From NCBI GenBank assembly GCA_948567375.1, contig OX419757.1, forward strand, positions 26,096,732 to 26,160,731: DNA of 64,000 bases, given 5' to 3'. Numbering within the stretch: the stretch's first letter is position 1; each line of letters starts with the position of its first letter. The notes under the pieces were generated by a model. That model did no database searches. It was not told the origin of the DNA and saw nothing but the letters and a program-made list of their open reading frames with translations. The DNA comes from Lunularia cruciata (taxonomy: Eukaryota; Streptophyta; Marchantiopsida; Lunulariales; Lunulariaceae). Made by a program: the position numbers and the translations under genes. Below, in pieces: positions 1-11,470 of the stretch.

Positions 1-341
1 TCTAAAATGTTGTCCAAGTATGGAGCCGCTTTTAAGTAACAACCTAGTCACCCTAGTGGAGGAAGAGTCTACATGTGGACAAAAGCAAGCAGACCAGACA
101 ACAAAGGAGGCTGATGACAAGGTCCCAACCAACAAGGGATGAGAGGAGAACAAAGAAAATCAACTTGTGCAAGCCCAACCAAACAAAAGAAAATGACCCA
201 TGAATTTGAGCATAACAAGGCACTCTTAAGTAGCATGAAATGAGAGAATAACTTGCTTGTGGCTGATAGTAGTCTACATGGTGAACATGTTATGCATGTG
301 ATGGAAAAATTGGAGTTCTTGCCATTCTACAAGAGATTTGA
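1..341 (+). pseudogene. Oldest layer: coiled-coil, gag-like coding remnant (part A)
   Basis: Frame 1 reads through most of this stretch with only a few stops and gives a charged, helix-prone peptide. The same frame continues at 8637, after Element 1 and its target duplication are skipped: KRF at 331-339 runs on into DSMID. This shows that Element 1 landed inside a coding sequence. I do not recognise the protein. Its Lys/Glu/Gln/Leu-rich character suggests the coiled-coil gag-like ORF of an old retroelement, but a host gene is possible. Element 2 (8980/16556), and probably Element 3, later inserted into the same sequence. Confidence 0.5.
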
Positions 342-987
342 TGTAATACCAATAGCTAGACAGATGATCTAGAGATGAAATTTGGTTTGGTAACATTTGG
401 AAGGATGTTATACATGATGGACTAAATACATCAGTTAGAGGTATCACCAAAAGATTACTTCTACTAATAGGCCAAAACATGCTTGGAAACTTTAGAATCA
501 ATAGCTAGGCATATGATCTAGAGGTGAAACTTGGGGTGGTGACATCTGGAAGGATGTTGCACATGATGGAGAAAGTAGTTCAGATATAGGTATCACCAAA
601 AGAGCACTTCTACTAATAGAGCAGAAGCCAAAATAGGCTTGAAAACTTCAAAGGTAATTTTGGAAGCCTAAACGGATGAATTAGGCCTCAAAAATGTGTA
701 AATGACCCATATGATTATGAGATTCTTACATGAAGATTCCTTTTGATCAAGCCTATTTGACCAACCAGATGGGACTAGGACCAACTTGTCACCCATCCAA
801 GCAAGTAATCCAAGGGTGGAGCTTGCTGACAAGTCACTATCCATGTACCTAATCCTATTGTGGAGCTTCCTTGGAGGAGATCCTCTTTGGCTATATAATA
901 AAGAGAAGGTGCTTCTTTCAAGCATTAGAGTTTGGGTGTGTAATTCATGTTTTCTCTTTTGTGTTTCTCTATCCTCAGAATATTACA
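342..987 (+). repeat. Element 1 5' LTR
   Basis: The start tgtaatacc...gatgatctagag and the end tattaca match the 3' LTR at 7978-8631 along the whole length, with scattered substitutions and small indels. The family was therefore old enough to diverge after insertion. A related copy lies inverted at 32035-32783. Confidence 0.92.
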
Positions 988-988
988 A

Positions 989-1000
989 TGGTATCAGAGT
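989..1000 (+). other. Primer-binding site of Element 1 (initiator-Met tRNA type)
   Basis: TGGTATCAGAGT begins 1 nt after the LTR end. It matches the plant initiator-Met tRNA 3' end complement (TGGTATCAGAGC) at 11 of 12 positions. Confidence 0.85.
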
Positions 1001-1571
1001 AGGTGTTTCTATCCAAGAGACTGGATCATCCCTCTTGGAAGAACATGGGTACTGAGACTGAGTAATTTTGGAGAGAAAAATTGCAATAAGATTGTTTTAG
1101 AGAGAGGCTGGGATAGAGGCTCTTGGTGGACAATTTCCTACACCTTGCTTTCCATTCTTGAATCCATTTCATATCAAGGTTATGTATATCCAGCAAGAGC
1201 AAGTGAGAGTATATCTTGTGTACCATTTTGGAGCAAAGTTCATGGATATAGTGATGAATTCACTAAACCTAGTGATTCTTCATGTAGTGATTTATAATAG
1301 AGAGTGGGATTTGACAGTCTATATTCTCTTGTGATGGTTTTGAATGTCCAAAATCCTCTCCCTTTTAACACTCAAGTAGAAGTTTGTTACATAGTTAGAC
1401 CAAAAGTGATGTTTAGGGATTTCATAGTCAGGAATTTTGGTGAGGAATATTATCAATGAGTGATAGCCTTTGAAGTTCCAGTGGTAGTCTCTATAGTTTG
1501 TGCACCCTCGTGGGTGATCATATTAACTCTCTATTGAAGTAGGAAGTAGAGATTGAGTGTTTGCAGGAATA

Positions 1572-2640
1572 ATGGATCCACAATTGCAAGAGCTAATGCA
1601 AGGAATGCAAGGGATGTTGAACAAGTTTCAAGAGATCAAGATAACCATGGAGGCATTAAAAAGTCAAGTATAAACCTTCAAGAATGATGAAGTAATGCAA
1701 GAAGGAGAATCATTGCAAAACTTGGTAATTGTAATTGAAGCTCTTGGAGAGGCATCCATGCCAATGGCACCACACCCGGTCAATAATGAAGCCACATTGC
1801 TATTACGGATGAAGAAGACCTATAACATTGAGCCCTACAAAGGGCAAAGTTCTATGGGAGTAGTGGAGAGTTGGATTTTGGGGATGAATCAATACTTCAG
1901 ATTGTTCTCAACGGAGATCACTGAGCAGTCCGCATGCATGTTTGCGTGTGAGTACTTGACCAAAAAAGCCCTCATATGGTATGATGCTTGGGAACAATCA
2001 AGGTTGGCAAAAGGAAGAGAGGTCATATGGACAGTAATGCAAGAAGGATTGTTGAAGAATTTCTAGTTTGTGGACTTTGTATAGATGGCCCAAACCCAAC
2101 TATGGAGATTAAGGTAGAAGCATAGCATACGAGAGTATGTGGATACTTTCTTGATCTGCAAGTTGCAATAATTAACATGAGCCTAGAAGAGGCACTAGAC
2201 AATTTCAAATGAGGGTTGAAGGAGTGGATTTGCCAAGAGGTCATGGTACAAAATCCTCATATTGTATTTGAGGCCATTGCTTGCATTCAAAGAATAGTTG
2301 GGGCACTTGAAGGGGGTGAAGAAGTAGTTACATCTCAACATTATTGGGCTGAAATGTCACACTCGGGTGGACCAATTCCTATGGAATTGGGCAACCTTTG
2401 GTTTTGAGTTCAAGGAGCACAACCACTCAAAGGAGAACGGGGATGAGTGGAAGAACAAAGAGAAGGAGTTGCACGAGGACAACAATGTTGTTGTTTCAGT
2501 TATGGCCGTATTGGGTACATACCCATCAATTGTTGTACATGTCGTCTTAGATGCCCTTAGTTCCATATAGGCAAACTTTGAACAACATGGAGAAATGAAC
2601 TGAAGATGAGGATGAAAAAGATCACCTTGGAAAACAAAGA
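1572..2640 (+). pseudogene. Element 1 gag (broken)
   Basis: An ATG at 1572 opens a Met/Gln-rich coiled-coil leader. After a stop near 1670 the same frame continues through a capsid-like block at 1695-2066, with YDAWEQ and LIWY features typical of retrotransposon gag. Further stops and frameshifts follow. A charged linker (2400-2570) precedes the place where a zinc knuckle is expected, but no intact CCHC motif is visible. The product would package element RNA. It is non-functional here. Confidence 0.7.
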
Positions 2641-2649
2641 TCACTAGTA

Positions 2650-3185
2650 AATGTACCTTGTGGCCTTATTGCCTCAATTGGGAAGTAGAAAAGTGAGGAA
2701 AGGAAGCGGACAAATGTGCAAAGATCTAAAAAGGTAAACTCACAATTGATTGTTGTGAATAGAGTCATAGAAGGCAATCGGGTGAGAGTATTAATAGATC
2801 ATGGAGCAATAAAGAATTTCTTGTCCAGCTCTGTTGCGCTAAGATTTGGGATGGATCTAGAGAAGGATGAGAGTGAAGAAGTCAAGTTACCTAATGGATA
2901 GACAGAGAGGATTGTGTCATTACCTAGAACAATTGCACTCTTTGTAGGAGAATATCAACAAGCAATTGAGTGGCAAGTGATACAATTAGCCTGCTATGAT
3001 GCAATCTTAGGCATGTCATGGATGGAGCACTACAATTCCACAATCGATTTGAGAAAGAAAGTAGTGAGAACTTACCAATGGAAGATCATTAGAGTTAAAG
3101 ATAGAGCACATAGGCCAGAAGTACCTCTCTATGTCATAGGGAAAATAATGATCTATAATATAAATAGATGTTTCATGTGTCTAAT
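2650..3185 (+). pseudogene. Element 1 retropepsin domain (broken)
   Basis: The frame at 2716-2901 has VLIDHGAIKNFLS at the position of the aspartic protease motif (usually D-S/T-G-A). It continues past a stop into a block ending GMSWMEHY, typical of plant gypsy protease C-termini. The middle active-site residue is His instead of Ser/Thr, so the motif is damaged. The domain ends where the solo LTR inserted at 3186. Confidence 0.7.
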
Positions 3186-5090
3186 TGTGGTACCCACATT
3201 TTTCATTTTGGATGGGTTTTGAAGAAGAAGTGCCTTGCTGAAACCAAATTGAAACCAAATGGAGAAGAAATGAGTGGAAAAGTGTGTGCAAGCACAAAGC
3301 TCAAGGGAGTCAACTTTGTGTTAAAGGAAGAAGGATTTGGACTAGATCAAACTTGAAGAAGCTTACTTCATGTCAGAGGAGGGAAAAACTTGGACCAGAC
3401 GCCAAAGGAGGGTTTCTTCGCATCGGAATGAAGGTAACAAGTCAGGAATACTGCGGGGGACATATCTCAATGACCACAAGTCCAAATCAAGCATGCTATA
3501 TCTCATTGGAAGCGTCTTGTTTAGGGTTTTCCATTTCCACCAAAATTGCAATTTTTGGAGGTATATAGAAGAAGTTACAAGCATTTGAAGTTTTGGGAGT
3601 AGATGTACAAAGTAGTTTGGTGTCTTCGGGTCAATGTGACTTTGGACTTCGTACTTCGGACTTAGGGTTTACATGACTATGGGTCTAAAGACTTTACCTC
3701 AAGAAAAATATGATTCAACTCAAAGAAGTCGGACCTTGGAGTGCAGTGAAGGTGACTTCGAGAGTTTTGCCTAAGGGATCAGAGGAAGTTACATTAGTGA
3801 AAGAAGATAGTTAGGATACCCATGACTTCAATTTCAGTTCTGATTTAAGATGAAACATGAATTGAAAGAGAAGTAGCAGTAGTGAATAAACCCAAAATGC
3901 AAGATCAGACAATAAGTGTCTTCGGGTCAATTACATTGGGGGAAAGTGGGTTACAAATTGAAGGTGTAGATAGTGTATTAATGCTTTCAATTACAATTCT
4001 TGATGATGATACAATAAAATTAGTAAAGTAATTGATAGTAGTTAAACCCAAAGTAAGAGAGATAGGAGTGCAAGTGTCTTTGGATTTGACATTTGACACT
4101 TTAGAGAAGAGTTGGTTGGGAGATAGAGATTTAGAAGGATTACTTGTGATAGGAATTGTAGATTAGAGTGGAGAATTAGTAGAATTGGTAGAGGAAATAA
4201 GAGTTGTGAAACCCGAGGACAGAGCAATAGGAAGTAAAGTTACTTTGGGTTCAGGTTTGAAAGACAAGGAAGAAGTAGACATCAGATCGGATTAGTAACC
4301 GATTTGAGATGTGAATAGGCAGATATGAAGAAGTGCATTGTCATTTCAAATCTGCAGGTTTGTAGAGTCAGAAGGAAGAGATGCATTAGGAAGATAACTG
4401 TCAATTGCTTCACTACTTAAGAGTGGCATTTGCAGTCTTATGTGTTCAATGCTCATTATTTCTAAGAATAGATAAAGCGAAGTGCTGTGAAGCAGTGCTC
4501 ATCGCTTGAGCTTGATTCCAAGTATCAACTTTGCAATTGTGTTTGTGAATATGTGGAGAAATTCAAAGTGAAAGTTAGAGTGCTTGTTGGATGTTGGATT
4601 CCATAGCCTTGATCTTTACTCTGTGTGTTTGATTCTGAGTGGAATGCAATCGGAGCAATGCCTTGATAGATCTGAGAGGAATTGTAGTGTTGGTAGTATT
4701 CTGCATTTGTGAGTGCAGTGCGAAGTTGATGTGAAGCAATTCCAATCAAGGAAGTTGTGCCTTCAATGGAGGGGTGGAACACAATTCTGAGGCAAAGTCG
4801 TTTTGCAGTGAAGTGTCATTTTTGGGAGAGCTTGAATCATCATAATCAAGATTGTTTGGAAAGAATTGATGGAGTTGTGATTAAGGAGTGCTAATTTGTG
4901 ACAAGACTGCGAGTCAGTGCTTGTTACTCTCTTCTGGGTGTGGTTTCTACCTGAGAGATTAAAGACACAACCAAGAAGAACTACAATTGTTACTTTGACT
5001 TTGTATTTGACCAATTCTGACTAGTATCTCTACGGGAACAAACTTTACTTACCTGATTACCGCAAAAGTGATATTTGCCGGGTTGTCACA
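3186..5090. mobile_element. 1.9-kb solo LTR (or short non-autonomous LTR element) inside Element 1
   Basis: The insertion starts TGTGGTACCC, ends GGTTGTCACA, and is flanked by perfect ctaat target duplications (3181-3185 and 5091-5095). It interrupts the Element 1 protease-RT linker, and the polyprotein resumes directly afterwards. It has no recognisable coding domain. Its first 170 bases resemble the sequence starting at 19643: both have a block GTCAACTTTGTGT followed by GAAGAAGGATTTGGACTAGA. A second block near 4035-4080 resembles 22365-22410. A 1905-bp LTR is long for a plant element. Confidence 0.85.
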
Positions 5091-5141
5091 CTAATAAGAG
5101 AAGTCTAGAGTGCAGAACTCAATGTACAAGTTTCTGAGAAG

Positions 5142-6107
5142 TTGAAAGATGTGGTTAATGAGTTCCAAGATGTCTTCCCGGATGACCTACCATCAAGATT
5201 ACCACCAAAAAGGAGAGTAGATCATAAAACTAAGATAATTCCTAGGAAGATACATCTTTGTAAGGTCCCATACCATCTATCACCTCATGAGTTGGAGGAG
5301 CGTAAGGCTCAAATTGAAGATATGTTGCAAAAAGGATTTATCCAACCCAACATATCACCATATGGGGTTCATGTCTTGTTTGTAAAGAAAAAGGATGGTA
5401 TAATGCACATGTGCATTGACTATTGGGGCCTAAATCAATAGACAATGAAGAAAAAATACCCCTTACCTCAAATGGACAACTTTTTTGATCAACTCAACGG
5501 GGAAAAATACTTCACCAAATTGGATATGCAAAGCAAGTATAACCAGATTTGGATTGAGGAGGAAGATGTTCATAAAACTGCCTTTCAAACAAGGTATGGT
5601 CACTTAGAGTACCTAATGATGCTGTTTGGCATCATCAACGTACCAGCCACTTTCATGAGTTTGATGAATGACATATTTTGTCCAGACTTGGATAAATTTG
5701 TTATCATTTTCCTAGATGATATTCTTGTCTATAGTAAGACAATGATAGAACACAAGCAAAATTTGCAAGAAGTCTTCCAAATCCTACCAATTGTATGCTA
5801 AAATCTCAAAGTGTGAGTTTGGCAAGTCTGAAGTAGACTTTTGAGGCATAGAGTAAGTGCAATAGGTATCCAAGTGTTAATAGATAAAATAGAGGTTATT
5901 CAAAAATGGTGTGCTTTAGAGGATCAAACTCAACTCAAGAGCTTCTTGGGGTTGACGGGGTTCTATTTTCAAATTTCCAAGGACTTCTCTAGGGTGGCAC
6001 AATCTCTAATAGCATTGCTCAGCAAGGGGAAAAAGTGGATGTGGAGAACCGCACAAGAATTGGCCTTTCAAGAATTGCAAGATGCATTACTACATGCACA
6101 AATCTAG
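5142..6107 (+). pseudogene. Element 1 reverse transcriptase (broken)
   Basis: Reads FQDVFPDDLP near the start, then an RT core with the catalytic FLDDILVYS motif intact near 5710-5735. Stops at 5439-5441 and near 5800, with frame changes around 5830, break it. Motifs such as GFIQPN and KLDMQSKYNQI are standard gypsy RT blocks. The enzyme would copy element RNA to cDNA in cytoplasmic particles. Confidence 0.88.
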
Positions 6108-6137
6108 AAATGGTATGACCCAAAGCATCCAGTCAAA

Positions 6138-6395
6138 TTGGCTATGGATGCATCGAGCATAGCAATAGGAGCAATCCTACAACAAGAGTGGCATGATGGA
6201 TGGCACCCAGTTGCGTATTCCTCTTGGAAGTTGTTATTAGCAGAATGCAACTATCACACCACCAAACAAGAAGAGTTGGTCATTGTCATTGCAACCAAGC
6301 ATTATCTTGGCAAGAATGCATTTGTAATGGAGACAAATCACAAACCTCTAGTCTACCTTGAGATACAAAAAGATCTCTCCCGTCAACAGATTTGA
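6138..6395 (+). pseudogene. Element 1 RNase H domain (broken)
   Basis: Starts with the first catalytic Asp in AMDASSIAIGAILQQ. It continues with PVAYSSWKL, NYHTTKQEELVIVIA and the METNHKPL block, where Asp of the usual TDHK/L motif is Asn. The frame ends at a stop near 6393. It follows RT in the normal gypsy order. Confidence 0.82.
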
Positions 6396-6422
6396 TGGGC
6401 AGAGTGGAGATAACAGTTCAAC

Positions 6423-7460
6423 ATGACGATCACATATGTGGAAGGCAAGAGGCAACTTGCAGATGCATTCATCCGAATGCCTATGGCAAACAATGTGGTG
6501 GTAGAGGTAAAGATGGACCCTAAATTCTGGCCAAGGATGCTTGTTGCTACAAAAATTGACCCACAGATTGTAAGAGCTCAATCATCCAAAGGTGTCATGA
6601 GTACCCAAAGAATCATGTTTTGGGATGGTAGGTTATGGATCTCAGATGACAAGGACCTAAGGACCACCATCCTAGCAGAATGTCATGACTCTACCATTGC
6701 CAATCACGTTGGAATGGACAAAACCTTAGATGCAGCCAAACACAATTATTATTGGCCCAAGATGAGCAACAATGTGATGGAGTATGTTCAAAGTTGCCTC
6801 CTTTGCCAATAAAATAAAGCATCCAATCAAGCTCTTGCAAGACTCCTTCAACCACTTCCTACTCCTGCACACCATTGGGAATAGGTAAGCATGGATCTGG
6901 TTTGTGAATTGCCCAAGACCACCACAGGATTTGACTCCATCATTGTCTTTGTTGATTGGCTTAGCAAAATGATCCATGTGCATCCTACCACCAAGGATGT
7001 GATGGCTCACCAATTAGCTCAATTGTACTTAGATGTTGTGTTTTCTCACCATGGCATGTCTTGGGTGCTCATCACTAATAGGGGCACTCAATTCACCAAT
7101 TTGTTTTGGAGTACACTCCTTGGTCTCTTCAAAACCAAATTGGCCATGTCCACGGCCTACCATCCACAAACTGATGGTGAGACAAAGTGGGCTAATCTTA
7201 CTATTGAGGATATGCTAGTGGCTTCACTCTAGAAGAGCAAGAAACATGGGACACCTTACTACCACTAGTAGAGTTCACGTACAACAACTCAATGAATGCA
7301 TCCACACAAATCACACCATTTTTTGTAATGTATGGAGAAGATCCTTTCACACCATCAAGCTTGATGAAGATCCATCCAGTGTATAGCAAGATGGAGGCTG
7401 TTAACACTTTTTTTTCTAGAATCCAACAAGGAGTAGAGAGCACCAAAAACAAGTTCTAGA
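6423..7460 (+). pseudogene. Element 1 integrase (broken)
   Basis: The HHCC zinc-binding region is at about 6660-6812 (NHVGM...SCLLCQ), followed by a stop. The catalytic core runs from 6891: MDLVCELP has the first Asp, and TAYHPQTDGE has the Glu. The second Asp motif reads ITNRGTQF, so the usual SDRG Asp is Asn and the core is inactive. A stop near 7230 separates the core from its C-terminal end. The enzyme would insert cDNA into chromatin. Confidence 0.88.
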
Positions 7461-7760
7461 TTGCTCAAAATTGATAGAAACAATATGCAGATGCACATTG
7501 CCTACACCTAGATTTTGATGTGGGGGATCAAGTCTGGTTATCAACAACCAACCTCACATTAGTTGGCCCTTGCAAGCTCAGACCATGTTTTATCAGACCT
7601 TTTTCCATACTTTGTCAAATTAGCGTAGTAGCCTACCACCTCAAATTACCGGCTCACATGAAGATTTATCTAGTATTTTATGTCTCCTTATTATGCAAAT
7701 ATGCACCTAACAAGAAAGGTTTCCTTCCTTAAGGAAATTTGACCTTGTCTATCAATCATT

Positions 7761-7937
7761 GATGACACAAAGGAGTATGAAGTAGAACACATTCTCCCCA
7801 GGCGCATCTGGGGTACTCGTCATCCGCATGTGGAATACTTGGTACATTGGAAAGGGTACCCCTTGTATAAGGCAACATGGGAGCAAGTAGCCAACTTGAC
7901 CCACACACCAATGTTAGTGAAATCGTTTGAACAATAG
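7761..7937 (+). pseudogene. Element 1 chromodomain at the integrase C-terminus
   Basis: One open frame ends at a TAG at 7935-7937. It contains EYEVEHIL, VEYLVHWKGYP and ATWEQVANL, the aromatic cage and core of a retroelement chromodomain. In chromoviruses this domain steers integration to marked heterochromatin. This stretch is better preserved than the rest of pol. Confidence 0.88.
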
Positions 7938-7964
7938 CTTCACAATGAGGACGTTGTGTCTTGT

Positions 7965-7977
7965 AAGGAGAGAGGTT
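7965..7977 (+). other. Element 1 polypurine tract
   Basis: The purine-rich run AAGGAGAGAGG ends just before the TG of the 3' LTR at 7978. This is the expected plus-strand primer site. Confidence 0.75.
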
Positions 7978-8631
7978 TGTAATACCAATAGCTACACAGA
8001 TGATCTAGAGGTGAAATTTGGTTTGGTAACATCTAGAAGGATGTAATACAAAATGGACTTAGTACATTAGACAGAGGTATCACCAAAAGAGTACTTCTAC
8101 TAATAGGTCAAAAATCAAAACATGCTTGGAAACTTTACATTCAATAGCTAGGCATATGATCCAGAGGTGAAACTTGAGGTGGTGACATATGGAAGGATAT
8201 TGCACATGATGGAGAAAGTAGATTTGATAGAGGTATCACCAAAAGAGCACTTCTACTAATAAGGAAGAAGCCAAAATAGCCCTAAAAACTTTAGAGGTAA
8301 TTTTGGAGGCCTAAACGGATGAATTTAGCCTCAAAAATGTGTAGATGATCCATGTGATTCTAAGATTCCTAAAGGAAGATACCCTAAACCCTCTTTCTTG
8401 TTTGACCAACCAGATGGGACCAGGACCAACATGTCACCCATCCAAGCAAGTAATCTAAGAGTGGAGCTTGCTGACAAGTCACTTATCCATGTACCTAATC
8501 CTATGGTAGAGCTTCATTGGAGGAGATCCTCTTTGGCTATAGAATAAAAAAAGTGCTCCTTTAAGGCATCAGAGTTTGGGTGTGGAATTCTTGTTTTCTC
8601 TTTTGTGTTTCTCTATCCTTGGAATATTACA
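7978..8631 (+). repeat. Element 1 3' LTR
   Basis: Begins tgtaatacc and ends tattaca. It is collinear with the 5' LTR at 342-987 and followed by the target duplication cttga. Confidence 0.92.
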
Positions 8632-8636
8632 CTTGA

Positions 8637-8980
8637 CTCCATGATTGATAACCCAACAACACTAGCACAACATTTGCTTAAGCTAGGGCAAACATCAACC
8701 AAGGGGAAAGCACTTCTACAAAATAAATTCATCAAGGCTAAGGAGAAAATTAAGGAGAGGGATATAAGTCTAGAGAGCTTCCAATAGGATGAGCTCTTCC
8801 AACAAGAAGATTACAATGTACTCATTTTACAATTGAAGGCAAAAGTTGATGACTACTATGGAAAAGCCTTCCAATAAGAAGAGCAATACAAAGACAAGCT
8901 ATGGGCCCAAGACAACAAACTATGGACTCTACAAGCTAAGTTAAAGGAAGCTAGAACCAATAAAATGATTGCTCCAACAT
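8637..8980 (+). pseudogene. Oldest layer: coiled-coil coding remnant (part B)
   Basis: The frame of part A resumes here and stays mostly open to 8980 (LGQTSTKGKALLQNKF, LQAKLKEARTNKM). Two CAA-to-TAA-type stops lie at about 8785 and 8874. The peptide is strongly helical with Lys/Glu/Gln heptad-like spacing, so a coiled coil is likely. Element 2 then interrupts at 8981. No enzymatic domain is visible. Confidence 0.5.
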
Positions 8981-9392
8981 TGTAAAAGACCGAGACCAAG
9001 GAGAGAAATAGGAGAATAGAAACTCACATTGGGACACTTGAATGTGGGAAAACTTTGAATGCTTAGCATGAGCTTTGGCTTTGGTATTTATAGGTAGCAT
9101 ACAAGGCTCTTGAGAAGCTTCTCAAGAAGCTTCCTTGAGCCGCTTTTTTAGAGTGCAAGCCAAGTTAACCAAGAAGTTTCTCAAGAATCTTCCTTCTGGA
9201 AGCCGTCTACTTAGCATGCAAGCTAAGCTAGTTGGAAGCTTCTAGAAGCTACCTACTTGGGGTGCAAGTTAAGCTAGTTGGAAAGCTTCCCAAGAGGCTT
9301 CCTAGGTGCGTTTAAAATATTTTGGGCTAATTTGGCTTATTCTCTGCTTTGTTAGCCTTACTAACTATGTCGCTAAACTCCATATTGTTATA
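8981..9392 (-). repeat. Element 2 3' LTR
   Basis: A 412-bp LTR matching 16131-16555. Read on the minus strand it has a TATA box (TATAAATACC, 9083-9092). On its U3 side (about 9110-9310) there are many GAAGCTTC-type palindromes such as gaagcttctcaagaagcttcc, which fit heat-shock-element spacing (GAAnnTTC). The end has decayed from ttaca to ttata. Confidence 0.9.
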
Positions 9393-9644
9393 TATTCTCC
9401 CACCGCTAGTTGGTGACATCCTTGTTGCCATTGAAGCTTCAAACTCTTGGATGGCCATCTGTGTATTTTGGAGGTGAGAAAGAGGTTCCCATGTGGCATC
9501 ATGAAGGGAATATCCTTTCCAAAGGACCTTGTACTCCTTATGTTGTCGGTGTCCTTGTTGAATGTGGCAACATGAAAGGATACAATCAACTTTGTACTCC
9601 TCATGATCATTGATAAGGAGAGGAGGAGGAGGAGGTTGGCACAA
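9393..9644 (-). pseudogene. Element 2 chromodomain
   Basis: The minus-strand frame has EEYKVDCIL, KEYKVLWKGYS and ATWEPLSHL, a clear chromodomain at the C-terminus of integrase. A polyproline run (QPPPPPLL) precedes it. The frame then runs through the polypurine tract into the LTR. Confidence 0.85.
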
Positions 9645-9892
9645 GAGGAAAAGGAAAATGGGTTAGGAACAAAGAGTTTTAACTTGGAAATGTGAAAGAT
9701 AGGGTTGATGCGCATATGACAAGATAAGGCAAGTCAATAAGCAACAAGAGAGATTATTTGGGTGATATCAAAAGGCCATATCCAATTAGGAGTAAGTTTA
9801 CAAACTTGGGTATCAAGTAGGAGGGTAGGTTACTAGAGGATAACATGACTTTATCACCAACTTCAAAGGTGAGATCACAATGATGGTGGTCT

Positions 9893-10583
9893 TGTAACAC
9901 CCATTTGTGCATGTGTGTGGTATTGTGATATTTAGCTTAGTATTACAAGTACTTAAGAGATATTATTTATATAGAGATAAAGGATGGTTCTATATTAGTC
10001 ATGGTTAGCTAAAGTTAGTCATAGCTAAGATAGATGGGACCTTACTTTAGAGGAAGTAGAAAAGATGAGCACCACTATTTTGGATTTAGTGTGTTGACTT
10101 GGTATTATTCCTAGGTGTTTGGCTTTGGGGAAAGAGTTGAGAACTCTTGGGCCCGCAAGCCTATTTGTTTTGGATTCTTGTTTAGTCGAAGGATAGCCCA
10201 TGTGAAGGAATCCTTGCTTTAGTGGTTGGGTCAAGATAAGACTACATGCTTAGGGGAATATGCCCATGTGAATGGATATTCCTTTCTACTTTTTAACTTT
10301 ACTTGACTTTTAGTCTAGTAACTTGAGTTACTACGGTAATTAGTAACTTTGGTATGTAACTATTTCACAAGTATATAATCAAGGGGTGAGGAGGTACTCA
10401 TCATCCTTTCATTTGCAACTATCTCTCTCTCATTGAGTTCTCTAGTGAGCAATGTCTTGAGTCTTGGAGTGTTAGCCTTGGAGGAGTATGATGGAGTTGG
10501 GGTTCCTTGCCTTCTTAGTCCATGGTGCGCTACCATAATAGCCATCAGAGGTTCATCTTGAGTGAGAGACAGGCCGGCTCACA
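9893..10583 (+). mobile_element. Solo LTR L1 (691 bp) inside Element 2
   Basis: Starts TGTAACACCC and ends GGCTCACA. It is nearly identical to the inverse of 13445-14135. It interrupts the Element 2 integrase-chromodomain region, and the sequence on both sides aligns to Element 3 at about 17950-18020. In this orientation a TATA-like tatataat (about 10373) lies upstream of a short transcribed-looking region. No clear target duplication remains (ggtct on the left, gtccg on the right). Confidence 0.8.
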
Positions 10584-10903
10584 GTCCGCATATTGTTTTT
10601 AATGATTCTAAGCAACAAGGAGATGAGATTTGGCTTGTTGGAGAGACTAGGATATGGTGGTCAAGAAGGTTGAAGTATTAGAGACCTTGAGATGGAGGAG
10701 GAGTAAGAAGAGAATCTAGAACAAGCTGATCTTGGCCAAAATTGAGAAAGAAGGAGAAAATCCGGTGCTTGCCTGTTTGGAATTATTGTAGGCAAATTCT
10801 ACAATTGCAAGACATTCATCCCAATTGGTATGGTGGACATTGACAAAGGCACTCAACATATCCTCCAAGGTACAATTTGCATATTTGGTTTGTCCATCAG
10901 TTT
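10337..10903. repeat. 567-bp tandem duplication, copy 1
   Basis: The block starting taattagtaactttgg and ending ccatcagttt is repeated immediately at 10904-11470. I saw no difference between the copies. It covers the right half of solo LTR L1 plus part of the Element 2 integrase. Confidence 0.9.
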
Positions 10904-11470
10904 TAATTAGTAACTTTGGTATGTAACTATTTCACAAGTATATAATCAAGGGGTGAGGAGGTACTCATCATCCTTTCATTTGCAACTATCTCTCTCTCAT
11001 TGAGTTCTCTAGTGAGCAATGTCTTGAGTCTTGGAGTGTTAGCCTTGGAGGAGTATGATGGAGTTGGGGTTCCTTGCCTTCTTAGTCCATGGTGCGCTAC
11101 CATAATAGCCATCAGAGGTTCATCTTGAGTGAGAGACAGGCCGGCTCACAGTCCGCATATTGTTTTTAATGATTCTAAGCAACAAGGAGATGAGATTTGG
11201 CTTGTTGGAGAGACTAGGATATGGTGGTCAAGAAGGTTGAAGTATTAGAGACCTTGAGATGGAGGAGGAGTAAGAAGAGAATCTAGAACAAGCTGATCTT
11301 GGCCAAAATTGAGAAAGAAGGAGAAAATCCGGTGCTTGCCTGTTTGGAATTATTGTAGGCAAATTCTACAATTGCAAGACATTCATCCCAATTGGTATGG
11401 TGGACATTGACAAAGGCACTCAACATATCCTCCAAGGTACAATTTGCATATTTGGTTTGTCCATCAGTTT
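10904..11470. repeat. 567-bp tandem duplication, copy 2
   Basis: A direct repeat of 10337-10903 at an exact 567-base offset. The junction shares only a 2-base TA. It is younger than L1, because it includes part of L1. Confidence 0.9.

Larger units (their letters stand above)
342..8631 (+). mobile_element. Element 1: Ty3/gypsy chromovirus, near complete, degenerate
   Basis: The element runs from the TG of the 5' LTR (tgtaatacc at 342) to the CA of the 3' LTR (tattaca ending at 8631). It is flanked by a 5-bp target duplication, tttga (337-341) and cttga (8632-8636), 4 of 5 matching. Order: LTR, iMet primer-binding site, gag, protease, reverse transcriptase, RNase H, integrase, chromodomain, polypurine tract, LTR. 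RT before integrase and a C-terminal chromodomain define a chromovirus. All reading frames are broken. A 1.9-kb solo LTR sits between protease and RT, so the original element was about 6.4 kb. Confidence 0.93.

Noticed and set aside
989..1000. tRNA gene
   Set aside because: The matches to initiator-Met sequence are 12-base primer-binding sites next to LTRs, and no cloverleaf surrounds them. No tRNA, rRNA or other RNA gene was recognised anywhere.
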